Positions 43,558 to 52,193 of a stretch of DNA of 64,000 nucleotides are shown here, piece by piece (position 1 is the first letter of the stretch; the number at the start of each line of letters is the position of its first letter). The stretch comes from Paenibacillus sp. PL2-23 (GTDB lineage: Bacteria > Bacillota > Bacilli > Paenibacillales > Paenibacillaceae): NCBI RefSeq assembly GCF_040834005.1, contig NZ_CP162129.1, forward strand, positions 4,289,501 through 4,353,500, given 5' to 3'. The position numbers and the translations under genes are program-made. The notes under the pieces were generated by a model. The model was given only the letters and a program-made list of their open reading frames with translations. It was not told the origin of the DNA and did not search any database.

Positions 43558-43588
43558 AGATGCCTCTCGATTGATGGAGAGGCATCTT
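43558..43588 (-). promoter_or_regulatory. Intercistronic hairpin after solute-binding protein gene
   Basis: AAGATGCCTCTC and GAGAGGCATCTT form a 12-bp stem immediately after the stop of the binding-protein gene. On the minus strand the T tract is weak, so partial termination or message protection is more likely than full termination. The stem's plus-strand side is followed by CTCTTTTT. Confidence 0.7.
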
Positions 43589-43597
43589 CTCTTTTTA

Positions 43598-44920
43598 TTA
43601 TTGACGATCTGCCCATTCCTTCTTAATGCGTTCAGTAATCTTCTTGATCGTTTCCTCAGAGGATTGTTCACTGACAAGATATAACTCGCCTTCTTGATCA
43701 AATATCGGGAATATCACCGAACGAATGCCTTTAATAATGGGATATTCCGGGTAGACCTTTGCTTCAAGGAAATAATTGAGATGCTCAGGTTTTTTGTCCG
43801 TGCTCGTCGCCAAGTAGATTTCCTTCACTTCATCATTAACATAGCCCGTCATATAACCCTTCGATGCAAAGACTTTAGCACCTGGCTCTGTTACCATGAA
43901 TTGAATAAATGCGAAGGCTTCATCTTGGTGCTTGCTGCGCTGATTAATCATTAAGGATGTCGGAGTGCCAAAGCTTGTATTTGGTGTCACGCCTTCTGGA
44001 TGCGGCAACGGCGCAACATCCCAATCAAAGCTGAGCGAGCCCTCTTCCTCTGCTTTTCTCAACTGCGCCACATGCCAGTCTCCAATAATATTCATTGCGA
44101 TATTTCCTTTTTGGAATGCCGCATTGTAATGAGCGGAAGTGGATTTGGACTCAGCCCAGGACATGATGGAGCCATCTTCCTCTAATGCTTTTCTAAACTC
44201 AAGGGCCTTCTGGAATGGTGTCAGATCGGTATCAATTACAGTGTGTCCCTGCTGCACGGCCATCATTTGAATGGATTGAACCCAATGCTGAATGAAGGCG
44301 CCATATTGCTTGTTCTCACCTTCTCCGGAGGTCATGCTTTTAGCTAAGGCTCTAAATTCATCCCATGTCATATCAGCCGATGGATATGGAACATTGTTTT
44401 GATCGAATAGATTTTTATTATAGTAGAGCATCCAGACGGACTTTCTATACGGCAGTCCATAGCTTTTGCCATTAATCTTCATGCCTTCAAACAGCGGCCC
44501 ATAACCCGCAATATCCACATTGTTAGATTTAATCTGTGCATCTAAATCCTGAAGAATGCCTGTATCAATATAATCCTCCAAGTTTCCGGCAAATACATCA
44601 ATGTCCTCGCCGCTGATCAATTGAAGCTTGAGCTTTTCAATATATTGCTTAATAGGTATCGTTGCAAAATTCACCTTGATATGCGGATAAACCTTCTGGA
44701 ATTCCTCATAGGCTAATTTGAAGGCTTCCTCGTCATCCGGCAGCACAGTAAAATTCAAAGTTACCTCTTCCTTAGGTTGTTCCGGAGTTGCCGTGGCATT
44801 ATTTTTTTCTGCATTTCCTTTTGTGTTTCCGTTTGCATTTCCGCTTGTGTTTCCACAGCCTGTGACGACGATTGCAATAGCCAGCAGTAACACGAGTAAT
44901 ACTGTCGACATTTTTTTCAT
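43598..44920 (-). CDS. Extracellular sugar-binding lipoprotein (CUT1, MalE-like)
   Basis: The 440-aa precursor has a signal peptide ending in VVTGC (Cys22), then a GNxxGN-rich tether and a family 1 solute-binding fold. GGGGGATC lies before the ATG. It is first in its operon and divergent from the response-regulator gene, which fits induction by that regulator. The ligand is unknown. Sequence class differs from the two LplA-type binding proteins in the window. Confidence 0.88.
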   Translation of the reverse strand: MKKMSTVLLVLLLAIAIVVTGCGNTSGNANGNTKGNAEKNNATATPEQPKEEVTLNFTVLPDDEEAFKLAYEEFQKVYPHIKVNFATIPIKQYIEKLKLQLISGEDIDVFAGNLEDYIDTGILQDLDAQIKSNNVDIAGYGPLFEGMKINGKSYGLPYRKSVWMLYYNKNLFDQNNVPYPSADMTWDEFRALAKSMTSGEGENKQYGAFIQHWVQSIQMMAVQQGHTVIDTDLTPFQKALEFRKALEEDGSIMSWAESKSTSAHYNAAFQKGNIAMNIIGDWHVAQLRKAEEEGSLSFDWDVAPLPHPEGVTPNTSFGTPTSLMINQRSKHQDEAFAFIQFMVTEPGAKVFASKGYMTGYVNDEVKEIYLATSTDKKPEHLNYFLEAKVYPEYPIIKGIRSVIFPIFDQEGELYLVSEQSSEETIKKITERIKKEWADRQ

Positions 44921-45150
44921 TGTTCAGATCCCCCTGTACATATATGGTTTGTTTCACAAACTAAATATAAACGATATACTCACACTGCCATAGGCGTAAA
45001 TTTCTTTCCCCCTATATCCTCGCGACATACTTCGACACTCGTTGAGTAATCGCTTAAATCTTGTTATGCTTATCTTCATACGAGATAGCATCATGCATCG
45101 ATGGGGGGGATAATTTATTCCCTATTCATGAATAATGGGGGAGATTAGCA

Positions 45151-45834
45151 TTGAAAAAAATAAGCATCCTGGTTGTTGATGATATGGAGGCTCACCGCAG
45201 ACGATTAGAACGTATCCTCAAGCAGGAACCTGATATGGAGTGTATTGGGGCTGCATCCAATGGTTATGAGGCTGTATCGTTAGCTACTCAAATAAATCCG
45301 GACATTATATTAATGGATATTGAAATGGAGCATCAGTCCGCCGGTATCCAAGCGGCCAAGCAAATTCATGAATCATTGCCGCATATCAAAATGATCATGC
45401 TCACTGTCCACAAGGATGACAATATCGTATTTGCTTCCTTTCAAAGCGGGATTGTTGATTACCTTACAAAAGATGCTTCGCCGTTCGAAATTACTGAAGC
45501 CGTTCGGGAGGCCTACAACGATGTATCCCCGATCCGACCAATCGTAGCAGATAAGATACGTAATGAATTCCAACGACTGAAAAAAACAGAACAAAGCTTG
45601 ATGTATGTCCTTCAAATTATTTCAGATTTGACCAAAAGTGAGCTTCAAATCTTAAGCTTACTTTGCGAAGGAAAGACACGTCGAGAGATCGCAGAAATAC
45701 GTTCCGTTGAACATGATACCATCAAAAAACAAATCAGCTCTCTGCTGAAAAAATTTAATGCAGAGAGTACCCGACAAATGGTGAATGGTATTAATGATTT
45801 GAAAATATTTGAGATTATAAAAAAGATAAAGTAA
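45151..45834 (+). CDS. NarL/LuxR-type response regulator
   Basis: A 227-aa protein with a receiver domain (D10/D11, phospho-acceptor D56 in ILMDIEM, Lys in YLTKDAS) and a C-terminal LuxR-type HTH (LTKSELQILSLLCEGKTRREIAEI, VEHDTIKKQISSLLKKF). The start is TTG with GGGGGAG upstream. It shares the 230-bp divergent region with the binding-protein gene. The kinase encoded at 40225 on the same strand is the probable partner, a split arrangement around the transporter operon. Confidence 0.87.
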   Translation: MKKISILVVDDMEAHRRRLERILKQEPDMECIGAASNGYEAVSLATQINPDIILMDIEMEHQSAGIQAAKQIHESLPHIKMIMLTVHKDDNIVFASFQSGIVDYLTKDASPFEITEAVREAYNDVSPIRPIVADKIRNEFQRLKKTEQSLMYVLQIISDLTKSELQILSLLCEGKTRREIAEIRSVEHDTIKKQISSLLKKFNAESTRQMVNGINDLKIFEIIKKIK

Positions 45835-45853
45835 TGCCCTTCATTTAACAGTA

Positions 45854-45896
45854 AAAAACCCTTGGTGCATCAGAACGCTGATGCACCGAGGGTTTT
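45854..45896. terminator. Bidirectional terminator after response regulator
   Basis: A 19-bp stem with GGTGCATCAG and CTGATGCACC at its heart and a 4-nt AACG loop, flanked by AAAACCC and GGGTTTT. It lies between convergent genes and can end both transcripts. Confidence 0.9.
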
Positions 45897-45916
45897 GTAA
45901 TGTTTCACATTCCCAA

Positions 45917-47236
45917 TCAAATCTTATAAGCCTTCATAGCCTTCCGAATTTCCTTCCAGCTAGGCCGCTTGCCGTACATGAGGACGCCTGTGCGGTAGAT
46001 CTTGGCAGAGATATATACGGCTATATAGATCGCGACGAGCAGCAGACCGATGGAGATGGCAACCTCCCAGAACGGCACGTCGGTGAGGCCCAGGCGAAGC
46101 AGCATAACGAACGGCGAGAACAGCGGAATAAACGATGTGATCTTGACCAGCATGCTGTCCGGCGAGCTCAGGCTGAAGATGGAGATGTAGAAGCCTGCAA
46201 GCGAGATCAGCGTCATAGGCATGGTCGCCTGTCCCAGATCCTCCGTCCGGCTGACGATAGAGCCAACTGCCGCATACAGCGTCGCGAACAGGAAGAAGCC
46301 AGTGAAGAAGAACAGCAAGGCGTAGATCATAAGGCTCGGTTCTATCTTGCTGAGATCGATATCGAAGTTCATTAACGTTTCCTTGTTATGCGGCAGCGTA
46401 ACGTTGACGTACAGCACGATAACATAGACCGCCACCTGGCTCAGCACAACGATGAACATACCGAATATTTTGCCGAACATCTGCTTGAGCGGGGATACGC
46501 TTGTAATAAGAATTTCCATAACACGCGAGCTCTTCTCAGCGGTTACTTCAGCCGCGATCAACTGTCCCGAGGTCATGATCGCCATGAACAGGAATATAAT
46601 CATGACGTAGATGAAGCCCATATTGACGCCTTGCTCTGCAGGCGTTCTGCCCGTTGTGCCGTCCTCCGTCGCCGAGATTTGAACGGATTGAATGTTGATG
46701 GGCGTATTGAGCTGCATCATCTGCTCGGCCGTCAGACCGGCATCCTGCAGCACCGTTGTCATACGAATCGTTTGCAGCGCATTCTGCAGGGTGCTCGTCT
46801 GCGAGAACTCCATGAGCTTCTCCGACTTGTAGGTCATCTCAGGGAAACCATTGTCCGTCATAGCCCCGAAATCGAGGTAGCCCTTAATCTCTTTGTCGGT
46901 GAGCGCTTGCTTCAGCTGCGCTTCATTCGCAGCAGCATCGCCTTTGTCCTGGAATGGCACCAGTTGAACGCTGGCATCCTCCATTTGCTCGAAATAAGCC
47001 TTCAAGCTGTCTCCGGTTCCGGACCCTGCGGCCAGCTCCTCCCGCGACGACTGAATGTAGCCAACACTCGCCGCTTTGTCTCCGTCCTTGTCGAACTGCT
47101 TGATGATATACGGGATGTTGACCCCGATACACATAATGAGGGCGATAACCAAGGTTGTAATAAGAAACGCTTTGCCTTTGACCTTATTGCGAACCGTAAA
47201 GCCTACTACCGTCCAGAAACTATTCATGGCGCTCAC
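45917..47236 (-). CDS. ABC exporter permease, NatB/YhaP type
   Basis: This 439-aa protein has one N-terminal helix (about 22-42), a large extracytoplasmic loop (45-215) and five or six C-terminal helices, the NatB layout. The motif TAEKSSRVMEILITSVSPLKQMFGKI is the conserved cytoplasmic loop of the family. It overlaps the ATPase gene by 17 nt and pairs with it. Sodium efflux is the role known for NatAB, but YhaQP-type pumps have other or unknown substrates. Confidence 0.87.
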   Translation of the reverse strand: MSAMNSFWTVVGFTVRNKVKGKAFLITTLVIALIMCIGVNIPYIIKQFDKDGDKAASVGYIQSSREELAAGSGTGDSLKAYFEQMEDASVQLVPFQDKGDAAANEAQLKQALTDKEIKGYLDFGAMTDNGFPEMTYKSEKLMEFSQTSTLQNALQTIRMTTVLQDAGLTAEQMMQLNTPINIQSVQISATEDGTTGRTPAEQGVNMGFIYVMIIFLFMAIMTSGQLIAAEVTAEKSSRVMEILITSVSPLKQMFGKIFGMFIVVLSQVAVYVIVLYVNVTLPHNKETLMNFDIDLSKIEPSLMIYALLFFFTGFFLFATLYAAVGSIVSRTEDLGQATMPMTLISLAGFYISIFSLSSPDSMLVKITSFIPLFSPFVMLLRLGLTDVPFWEVAISIGLLLVAIYIAVYISAKIYRTGVLMYGKRPSWKEIRKAMKAYKI

Positions 47237-48122
47237 CTACCGTTTTAATAAAGATTTCGTTCAGCGTTGGTTCCTTAATCTCGAATCTCGTAATCGTCGT
47301 CTGGGCCATGGCATGACGCAGAATGTCTCCGCCAACGGCTTCATTCTGAATGCCGATCTCGTACCCGTACTCCTGTGCCTTCACATTCGTTACACCCGTG
47401 ATTTGCTGGAGTCCGGTCACCTCGCCCTCCGTTGCAAGGATAACCCGTTCTCTCGGGTATTGCTTCTTAAGCTCCTTAATATTGCCCTTCAGCACCGTAT
47501 TCGATTTGTGCAGAATTGTAATGTTCCGGCACAGCTCCTCTACGTGCTCCATCCGGTGCGTCGAGAACAGAATGCTTGTGCCGGAATCGCGCAGCTCCTT
47601 GACCGTCGACTTCAACAGCTCAACATTAACGGGATCCAGCCCGCTGAACGCTTCGTCCAGTATGACGATGCTCGGTCTATGATTGACAGCCGCGATGAAT
47701 TGGATCTTCTGCTGGTTGCCCTTCGACAGCTCCTCGACCTTCTTGTTGTAATACTCCGGCACCTCGAACCGCTCCAGCCAACGCTTCAGATTCTGATCGG
47801 CATCCTTCTTCGACATCCCGCGCAGCTGTGACAGATACAGAATCTGATCGCTTACGCGTACCTTCGGGTACAGCCCTCTCTCTTCTGGCAAATAACCCAG
47901 CTTGCTCAGCTGCTCATTGCTGTATGGCTTCCCGTTATACCGAATGGTGCCGCCATCCGGGAAGATCAGACCAAGCACCATACGCATCGTTGTTGTTTTG
48001 CCCGCGCCGTTTGCGCCAAGCAAGCCGTAGATTTCTCCTTCATTCACCTCGAAGCTGATTCCGTTCACCGCCGTTTTATCGGCGTATTGCTTGACTACAT
48101 TTTCGACTATCAATGGTTTCAT
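47220..48122 (-). CDS. ABC exporter ATP-binding protein, NatA/YhaQ type
   Basis: A 300-aa protein with Walker A GANGAGKT, Q-loop GYLPEERGLYPKVRV, signature LSKGNQQKIQF and Walker B IVILDEAFSGLDP, plus a 90-residue C-terminal domain. The LPEERGLY motif is characteristic of this group. GAGGGG lies before the ATG. It is fourth in the GntR-controlled operon and drives the NatB-type permease encoded downstream. Confidence 0.88.
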   Translation of the reverse strand: MKPLIVENVVKQYADKTAVNGISFEVNEGEIYGLLGANGAGKTTTMRMVLGLIFPDGGTIRYNGKPYSNEQLSKLGYLPEERGLYPKVRVSDQILYLSQLRGMSKKDADQNLKRWLERFEVPEYYNKKVEELSKGNQQKIQFIAAVNHRPSIVILDEAFSGLDPVNVELLKSTVKELRDSGTSILFSTHRMEHVEELCRNITILHKSNTVLKGNIKELKKQYPRERVILATEGEVTGLQQITGVTNVKAQEYGYEIGIQNEAVGGDILRHAMAQTTITRFEIKEPTLNEIFIKTVGERHE

Positions 48123-48147
48123 GTCGCGTTTCCCCTCACTATCGGAA

Positions 48148-49065
48148 TTATCGTCTTCCTATGGATTCCTGCTGCAGCAGCGCGCTCATAATTTCATCGA
48201 GCTCCAGCGCCTGCCGGCTTACGATCTGGAGGCCGTTCGCCGCGCACCACGCTTCCGCCTCCAAAGCCTGGCCCGTTGTGATGCGGTATGTCGCGTTTCC
48301 CGCTGTCTCGACTCCACAGCTTCCGGGCATGCCGGCCGCCTGCTGTGCGGTTAATCCCTCTCCCGTGACATACATCGTGAACCAGCTGCTGAACAATTCA
48401 TCCTTCTCATACGTGCCAAGTATTCTCCCCTGCGCCATAAATACGATATAGTCGGCTAATCGTTTCACTTCTTCCACGATATGGGAGGTCATCACAATCG
48501 TCCGGGTGCCCGGCTCCATATAACGATGAAGGATCTCAATCATGGACTTCCATGCAAGAGGATCAAGACCCGACGACGGTTCATCCAGCAAAAGCAGCTC
48601 AGGCGCATGAGACAACGCAATGGCCAGATCAAACTTCCGGCGCATCCCCTTCGACATTTTGCCAAGCACCATATTATCGTTCACCTGCAGCTTCATGAGA
48701 AGGTCCTGATAGCGATTAACGTCCCAGCCTGTGTACCAGAAGCTGTTGAATCTCGCTTTCTCATGCGCGCTCAGCTTATTGTCTTCATACAGCGCTTCCT
48801 CTGGCAGATAGCCGAGCTTTTGCTTGACCACATCATCATCGCCTTGCCCAACGGGATGGTCCAGCAAGGTCACCATACCTTCCGCCGGCTTCTCTAGATC
48901 CAGCGCCATGCGGAACAATGTGCTCTTCCCGCTGCCGTTCGGTCCTACAATCGCCGTGATATACCCTTTGGGAATATCAAGCGTAATCGGCCCCAGCTTG
49001 AAATTCGGCTTGCGCTGCACGATTCCGGAGAACCGGATTGCCGTCTCCTCTTCCCACGCTCCCAT
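48148..49065 (-). CDS. ABC transporter ATP-binding protein, YtrB-like
   Basis: A 305-aa protein with Walker A GPNGSGKS, signature MSKGMRRKFDLA and Walker B LLLLDEPSSGLDP. This and the regulator gene just upstream resemble the YtrA-YtrB pair that responds to cell-wall antibiotics in Bacilli. The likely membrane partner is the permease at 49492-50217, separated by the regulator gene. Start and preceding gene share one base. Confidence 0.86.
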   Translation of the reverse strand: MGAWEEETAIRFSGIVQRKPNFKLGPITLDIPKGYITAIVGPNGSGKSTLFRMALDLEKPAEGMVTLLDHPVGQGDDDVVKQKLGYLPEEALYEDNKLSAHEKARFNSFWYTGWDVNRYQDLLMKLQVNDNMVLGKMSKGMRRKFDLAIALSHAPELLLLDEPSSGLDPLAWKSMIEILHRYMEPGTRTIVMTSHIVEEVKRLADYIVFMAQGRILGTYEKDELFSSWFTMYVTGEGLTAQQAAGMPGSCGVETAGNATYRITTGQALEAEAWCAANGLQIVSRQALELDEIMSALLQQESIGRR

Positions 49066-49466
49066 TACGAATCTCCTCCCGGCTTATAGTGATGGCGAAT
49101 CGCCTCTTGGAACAGCTCCTGCAATTCCGCCTCCGTGCATTGCATCCGCTTGCCCGTTGATACCGCCTGCTCTAATGCATCAATAACCGCAGCATATTTG
49201 TGCCGGTCTCGCTCCTGCTCGCCAACCTTCGCTACGTAAGTGCCCGTTCCTTGCCTGGTCCGGAGCAAGCCCTCGTTCTCCAGGTCGCTGTATACCCGCT
49301 TGACGGTAATGACGCTGCATTTGACGGCTTGCGCCAGCTCTCGAATGGACGGCAGAAGCGCGCCTTCCTCCAGCTGGCCGCTGACAATCAGCGCCCGCAG
49401 CTGCACCTCAATCTGATGATAGAGCGGCTCTGCGCTTTGCTCGTTAATCTGTATAGGCAGCCGCAT
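49065..49466 (-). CDS. GntR-family regulator, YtrA subfamily
   Basis: A 133-aa protein with a winged HTH (about 8-75, including PSIRELAQAVKCSVITVKRVYSDLENEGLL and TRQGTGTYVA) and a short C-terminal dimerisation helix, the YtrA arrangement. A TTG start 24 nt upstream lacks a ribosome site; AGGTGAAGCG precedes the ATG chosen. It likely represses the whole operon through the palindrome at 50292-50321. Confidence 0.88.
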   Translation of the reverse strand: MRLPIQINEQSAEPLYHQIEVQLRALIVSGQLEEGALLPSIRELAQAVKCSVITVKRVYSDLENEGLLRTRQGTGTYVAKVGEQERDRHKYAAVIDALEQAVSTGKRMQCTEAELQELFQEAIRHHYKPGGDS

Positions 49467-49491
49467 CGCTTCACCTGCTTTCGTCGTCAAT

Positions 49492-50217
49492 TTAACTGGT
49501 ATAGCTTCTCATCCGCAATCTCTTCTCCAGCACAGACCGACCAATACCTATAGCGGCTATCGCGGATATCATACCGATGATCGCTAGCCACCATCCACCA
49601 TCTGCCGCCAGCCGGTAGCTTTGGACGAATAAACTGCTTTCCAGCAATAGTACGGTCACAATCATTCCGAACAAGAAGAGGAACGTGATGAGCATACAAA
49701 ACCAGAAATAAAATTTACCGGAGTAGCCGATTTCCACGTAAACATATACGATACTTGCCATAATGGAATAGCCAATCCAGAAAATAGCGAACGGAATGAA
49801 TGCGGCAATTTCGATCTCCGACGTCAACGATTGTCCCGCCAGGAAAAATATAATAAAGAACAGAATAAGGGCGGGAATTAAAATCATGAGCATTGTCAAT
49901 ATTCTTCCTAACACGATTTGATCCACCCGAATCGGCATCGTTCGCCAAGCCGCCAGCTTCTTTGTGTAGGTGTCCGTCTTCCAGTAATTTCCGAAGGTTT
50001 GTGTCGACATTAATCCCAGACAAGGAAGCAGCGACAAAGTGATGAAATCTATCGCCCAATAGACCATTCCAAGGTCTTCTCCTTCCATACCGTCGGCAAA
50101 CATCGGCACAAGAAAGATACAGAGATAGCCGATAAAAATAAGGGTCAAGATATGCTTCCATCGCGTTCTTCTGAGTTCTTCCTTGGCGAGATACCAAGCG
50201 CCTTGCCATGTGGTCAT
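49492..50217 (-). CDS. ABC transporter permease (operon leader gene)
   Basis: A 241-aa membrane protein with about six hydrophobic segments and no recognised signature. It is the first gene of the five-gene operon, with GGGAGGC upstream of the ATG. Position next to the GntR and YtrB-like genes indicates it is the membrane partner of the YtrB-like ATPase. The substrate is unknown. Confidence 0.7.
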   Translation of the reverse strand: MTTWQGAWYLAKEELRRTRWKHILTLIFIGYLCIFLVPMFADGMEGEDLGMVYWAIDFITLSLLPCLGLMSTQTFGNYWKTDTYTKKLAAWRTMPIRVDQIVLGRILTMLMILIPALILFFIIFFLAGQSLTSEIEIAAFIPFAIFWIGYSIMASIVYVYVEIGYSGKFYFWFCMLITFLFLFGMIVTVLLLESSLFVQSYRLAADGGWWLAIIGMISAIAAIGIGRSVLEKRLRMRSYTS

Positions 50218-50291
50218 TCCAGACCGCCTCCCTCTGCTAATCCTTCACCTATTGGTGACAGTCAAATCAGTGTGCATACTGTAATTGTTTG

Positions 50292-50344
50292 TATACTGTA
50301 TATATCTATATACACAGTATATGCACAGCTGGCACCCCTGTCAA
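50292..50344 (-). promoter_or_regulatory. Promoter and GntR operator of double ABC operon
   Basis: On the minus strand TTGACA (50339-50344) and TATACT (50316-50321) are 17 nt apart, an excellent sigma-A promoter. Perfect inverted repeats TATACTGT (50292-50299) and ACAGTATA (50314-50321) overlap the -10 and the start region. Site and layout fit autorepression by the YtrA-type GntR protein. Confidence 0.82.
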
Positions 50345-50374
50345 CAGTCTAACCGATATTTTTCCAAAAAAATA

Positions 50375-50398
50375 AACCGCCCTCTTCCGAGAACGGTT
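50375..50398 (-). terminator. Terminator after ctaM
   Basis: On the minus strand AACCGTTCTC pairs with GAGGGCGGTT (two mismatches) across GGAA and is followed by TATTTTTTT, just after the ctaM stop. It ends the oxidase operon before the promoter of the GntR operon. Confidence 0.75.
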
Positions 50399-50412
50399 AC
50401 TCTCTATTCCAG

Positions 50413-50874
50413 TTATCCAAATATCGCTTCGAACAATGGCTTAGCGTCGGCTGGCGGATATAGCACATACAGAATCAGATATACCGCAACGCCGGTAATC
50501 GCCGTGAAAAACCAGATAATAGACGTGATCCGCCCCAGCTTGCGATGCTTCGCGAATCTCTTGCGATAGCCAAGCACGATTGTCGTGATGCCGAATACGG
50601 CGGCGACAGTAGCCATCACGATGTGGAACAGCAGAAAAGCAAGATAATAAGGCTTCAAGCCATCCGGCCCATTATACGGTGTACTGCCTATAAATATTGT
50701 TCTGGACGCATAGATGATAAAGAACAGCACAGCCGCAATCGCAGCGTACAGCATGACCTTCTGATGCTGCTCCAGCTTGCGCTGTATGGCAAGTCGCCAG
50801 CCGATCGCGACCAGAACGGCGCTAAGCACGATAAAGAAGGTGCTGACCGTTGGCATAATGATATTGATATCCAT
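50413..50874 (-). CDS. ctaM: DUF420 membrane protein, CtaM/YozB family
   Basis: A 153-aa protein with four predicted helices and conserved His/Arg residues (HIVMA, HRKLGRITSIIWFFTAITGVAVYLILY). Family knowledge: CtaM is needed for assembly or copper loading of the aa3/caa3 oxidase. It is the last gene of the oxidase operon, 15 nt after ctaG, with GGAGAGG before the ATG, which supports an oxidase assembly role. Confidence 0.82.
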   Translation of the reverse strand: MDINIIMPTVSTFFIVLSAVLVAIGWRLAIQRKLEQHQKVMLYAAIAAVLFFIIYASRTIFIGSTPYNGPDGLKPYYLAFLLFHIVMATVAAVFGITTIVLGYRKRFAKHRKLGRITSIIWFFTAITGVAVYLILYVLYPPADAKPLFEAIFG

Positions 50875-50889
50875 GTTAATCCTCTCCGA

Positions 50890-51780
50890 TTAAGCAATTT
50901 CAGGATTCGGCAATTCGTCTTCGTGCTCTCGCTTGAACCATTGCTTGAAGATATAAGCGAGGATAATACCGTACATCAGCTCCTGGACCAGCTTCATCAC
51001 AATGCCGCCAAGCTGCTGATCATCCACAATGCCAAGCTTGTTGAAGAACTCCGGTCCACCGAACTGCCCAATCAAGTAGTTGGTATCGCCGGGTATGCAA
51101 TACCCCATGGCCGTCGCCCATACCTGCGGATCGTTATAAGTCGCGTACATGCCCGCATCCGAGAAGATGATCAGCGCGCAAGCAGGCGTCAGCAGCACGC
51201 CGTTAGCGAAGACGTAAGCCATACGCTTCACATCGGACAGCCTGTTCCATTCCGGTACAGGACAAGCAATTTGCCACCACATCATGAATGCTGTCAGGAA
51301 CAATACCGCATAATATACCCGATGCACTGCAAAATTCGTCATCACGTAATCATGTACGATCGGTACATGATAGAGCGAGAACAGCATGTTAAACAACAGC
51401 AAGGTAATAACGGGATGCATAAGGAATCGGAGCTTCCGCCAGAAGGGTGCAGAGAACGCCGCGCGCCACAGAAATGCTGGAATGCCAAGCAGCACCATAG
51501 GCGGAACAATCAAATAAGAGATGGACATATTCACCATATGGAAGGTGAACATCAGATGGCCCAGCAGATTGAAGGGGCCGCCATGACAGAGATAGATGAA
51601 AGCGATCGCGCTGACAAACAGCGTTTTCTGCTTGACGGTCGCCGCGTTCTCTCCAGGAGCATGCTTCTCTCTCCAAGGACCAATCATATAATAATAGAGA
51701 ATAACGACACCTATCATCGCGAATAGAAACATAGGGTTCCACAGCTCGGCGAAGGAGAAGTATTTGGTCAGTTCTAGCAT
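50890..51780 (-). CDS. ctaG: Cytochrome c oxidase assembly factor CtaG
   Basis: A 296-aa polytopic protein of the CtaG_Bacillus type, about seven helices, with the conserved HGGPFNLLGHLMFTFHMVNM region rich in His and Met. It inserts copper into the oxidase (family knowledge). AAGGAGC precedes the ATG. A hairpin terminator upstream separates it from ctaF, so its expression may be partly uncoupled. Confidence 0.88.
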   Translation of the reverse strand: MLELTKYFSFAELWNPMFLFAMIGVVILYYYMIGPWREKHAPGENAATVKQKTLFVSAIAFIYLCHGGPFNLLGHLMFTFHMVNMSISYLIVPPMVLLGIPAFLWRAAFSAPFWRKLRFLMHPVITLLLFNMLFSLYHVPIVHDYVMTNFAVHRVYYAVLFLTAFMMWWQIACPVPEWNRLSDVKRMAYVFANGVLLTPACALIIFSDAGMYATYNDPQVWATAMGYCIPGDTNYLIGQFGGPEFFNKLGIVDDQQLGGIVMKLVQELMYGIILAYIFKQWFKREHEDELPNPEIA

Positions 51781-51827
51781 CCGGGGAAGCTCCTTTCTTC
51801 AAGGGCAAAGCAGGTTTTACAAAAGAA

Positions 51828-51852
51828 GAGGGACCCAAGATCAGGGACCCTC
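51828..51852 (-). terminator. Hairpin after ctaF
   Basis: GAGGGACCC (51828-51836) and GGGACCCTC (51844-51852) pair with a central mismatch and a 7-nt loop. Read on the minus strand TTCTTTTG follows. It may reduce read-through from ctaCDEF into ctaG-ctaM. Confidence 0.65.
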
Positions 51853-51871
51853 CTCTCTTTAGTTATCAGTC

Positions 51872-52189
51872 TTACCACCAAACCCAATATTCAGCCATAA
51901 TAACGGCGGTGAATACAACGAACACACCAGACAAAATGCCGATCAGCGCATAACGATGACCACGATCCTTCATATGCATCCAGAACGCCATCTGAACGAA
52001 TACCTGCAGAACAGCCGTTCCAAGAAGAATGATGTAGATGAAGTCTTTGTTGATCTCGCCGCTAATGACCGTCGCGAAGGCGATGAACGTCAGCAGAATG
52101 GAGAAGATAAAAGCAATAATGTGTTTCTTTGGTCCTTCGACCTTATGACGCTTGGTGTTTTGCTCCGTGGCGTGATGATTGCCAGCCAT
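51872..52189 (-). CDS. ctaF: Cytochrome caa3 oxidase subunit IV
   Basis: A 105-aa protein with three helices and the KHIIAFIFSILLTFIAFATV and FMHMKDRG-like segments of the CyoD/CtaF family. It stabilises the complex. AAAGGTGG lies upstream of the ATG, 4 nt after the ctaE stop. Size and position match B. subtilis ctaF. Confidence 0.9.
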   Translation of the reverse strand: MAGNHHATEQNTKRHKVEGPKKHIIAFIFSILLTFIAFATVISGEINKDFIYIILLGTAVLQVFVQMAFWMHMKDRGHRYALIGILSGVFVVFTAVIMAEYWVWW

Positions 52190-52193
52190 GTCG

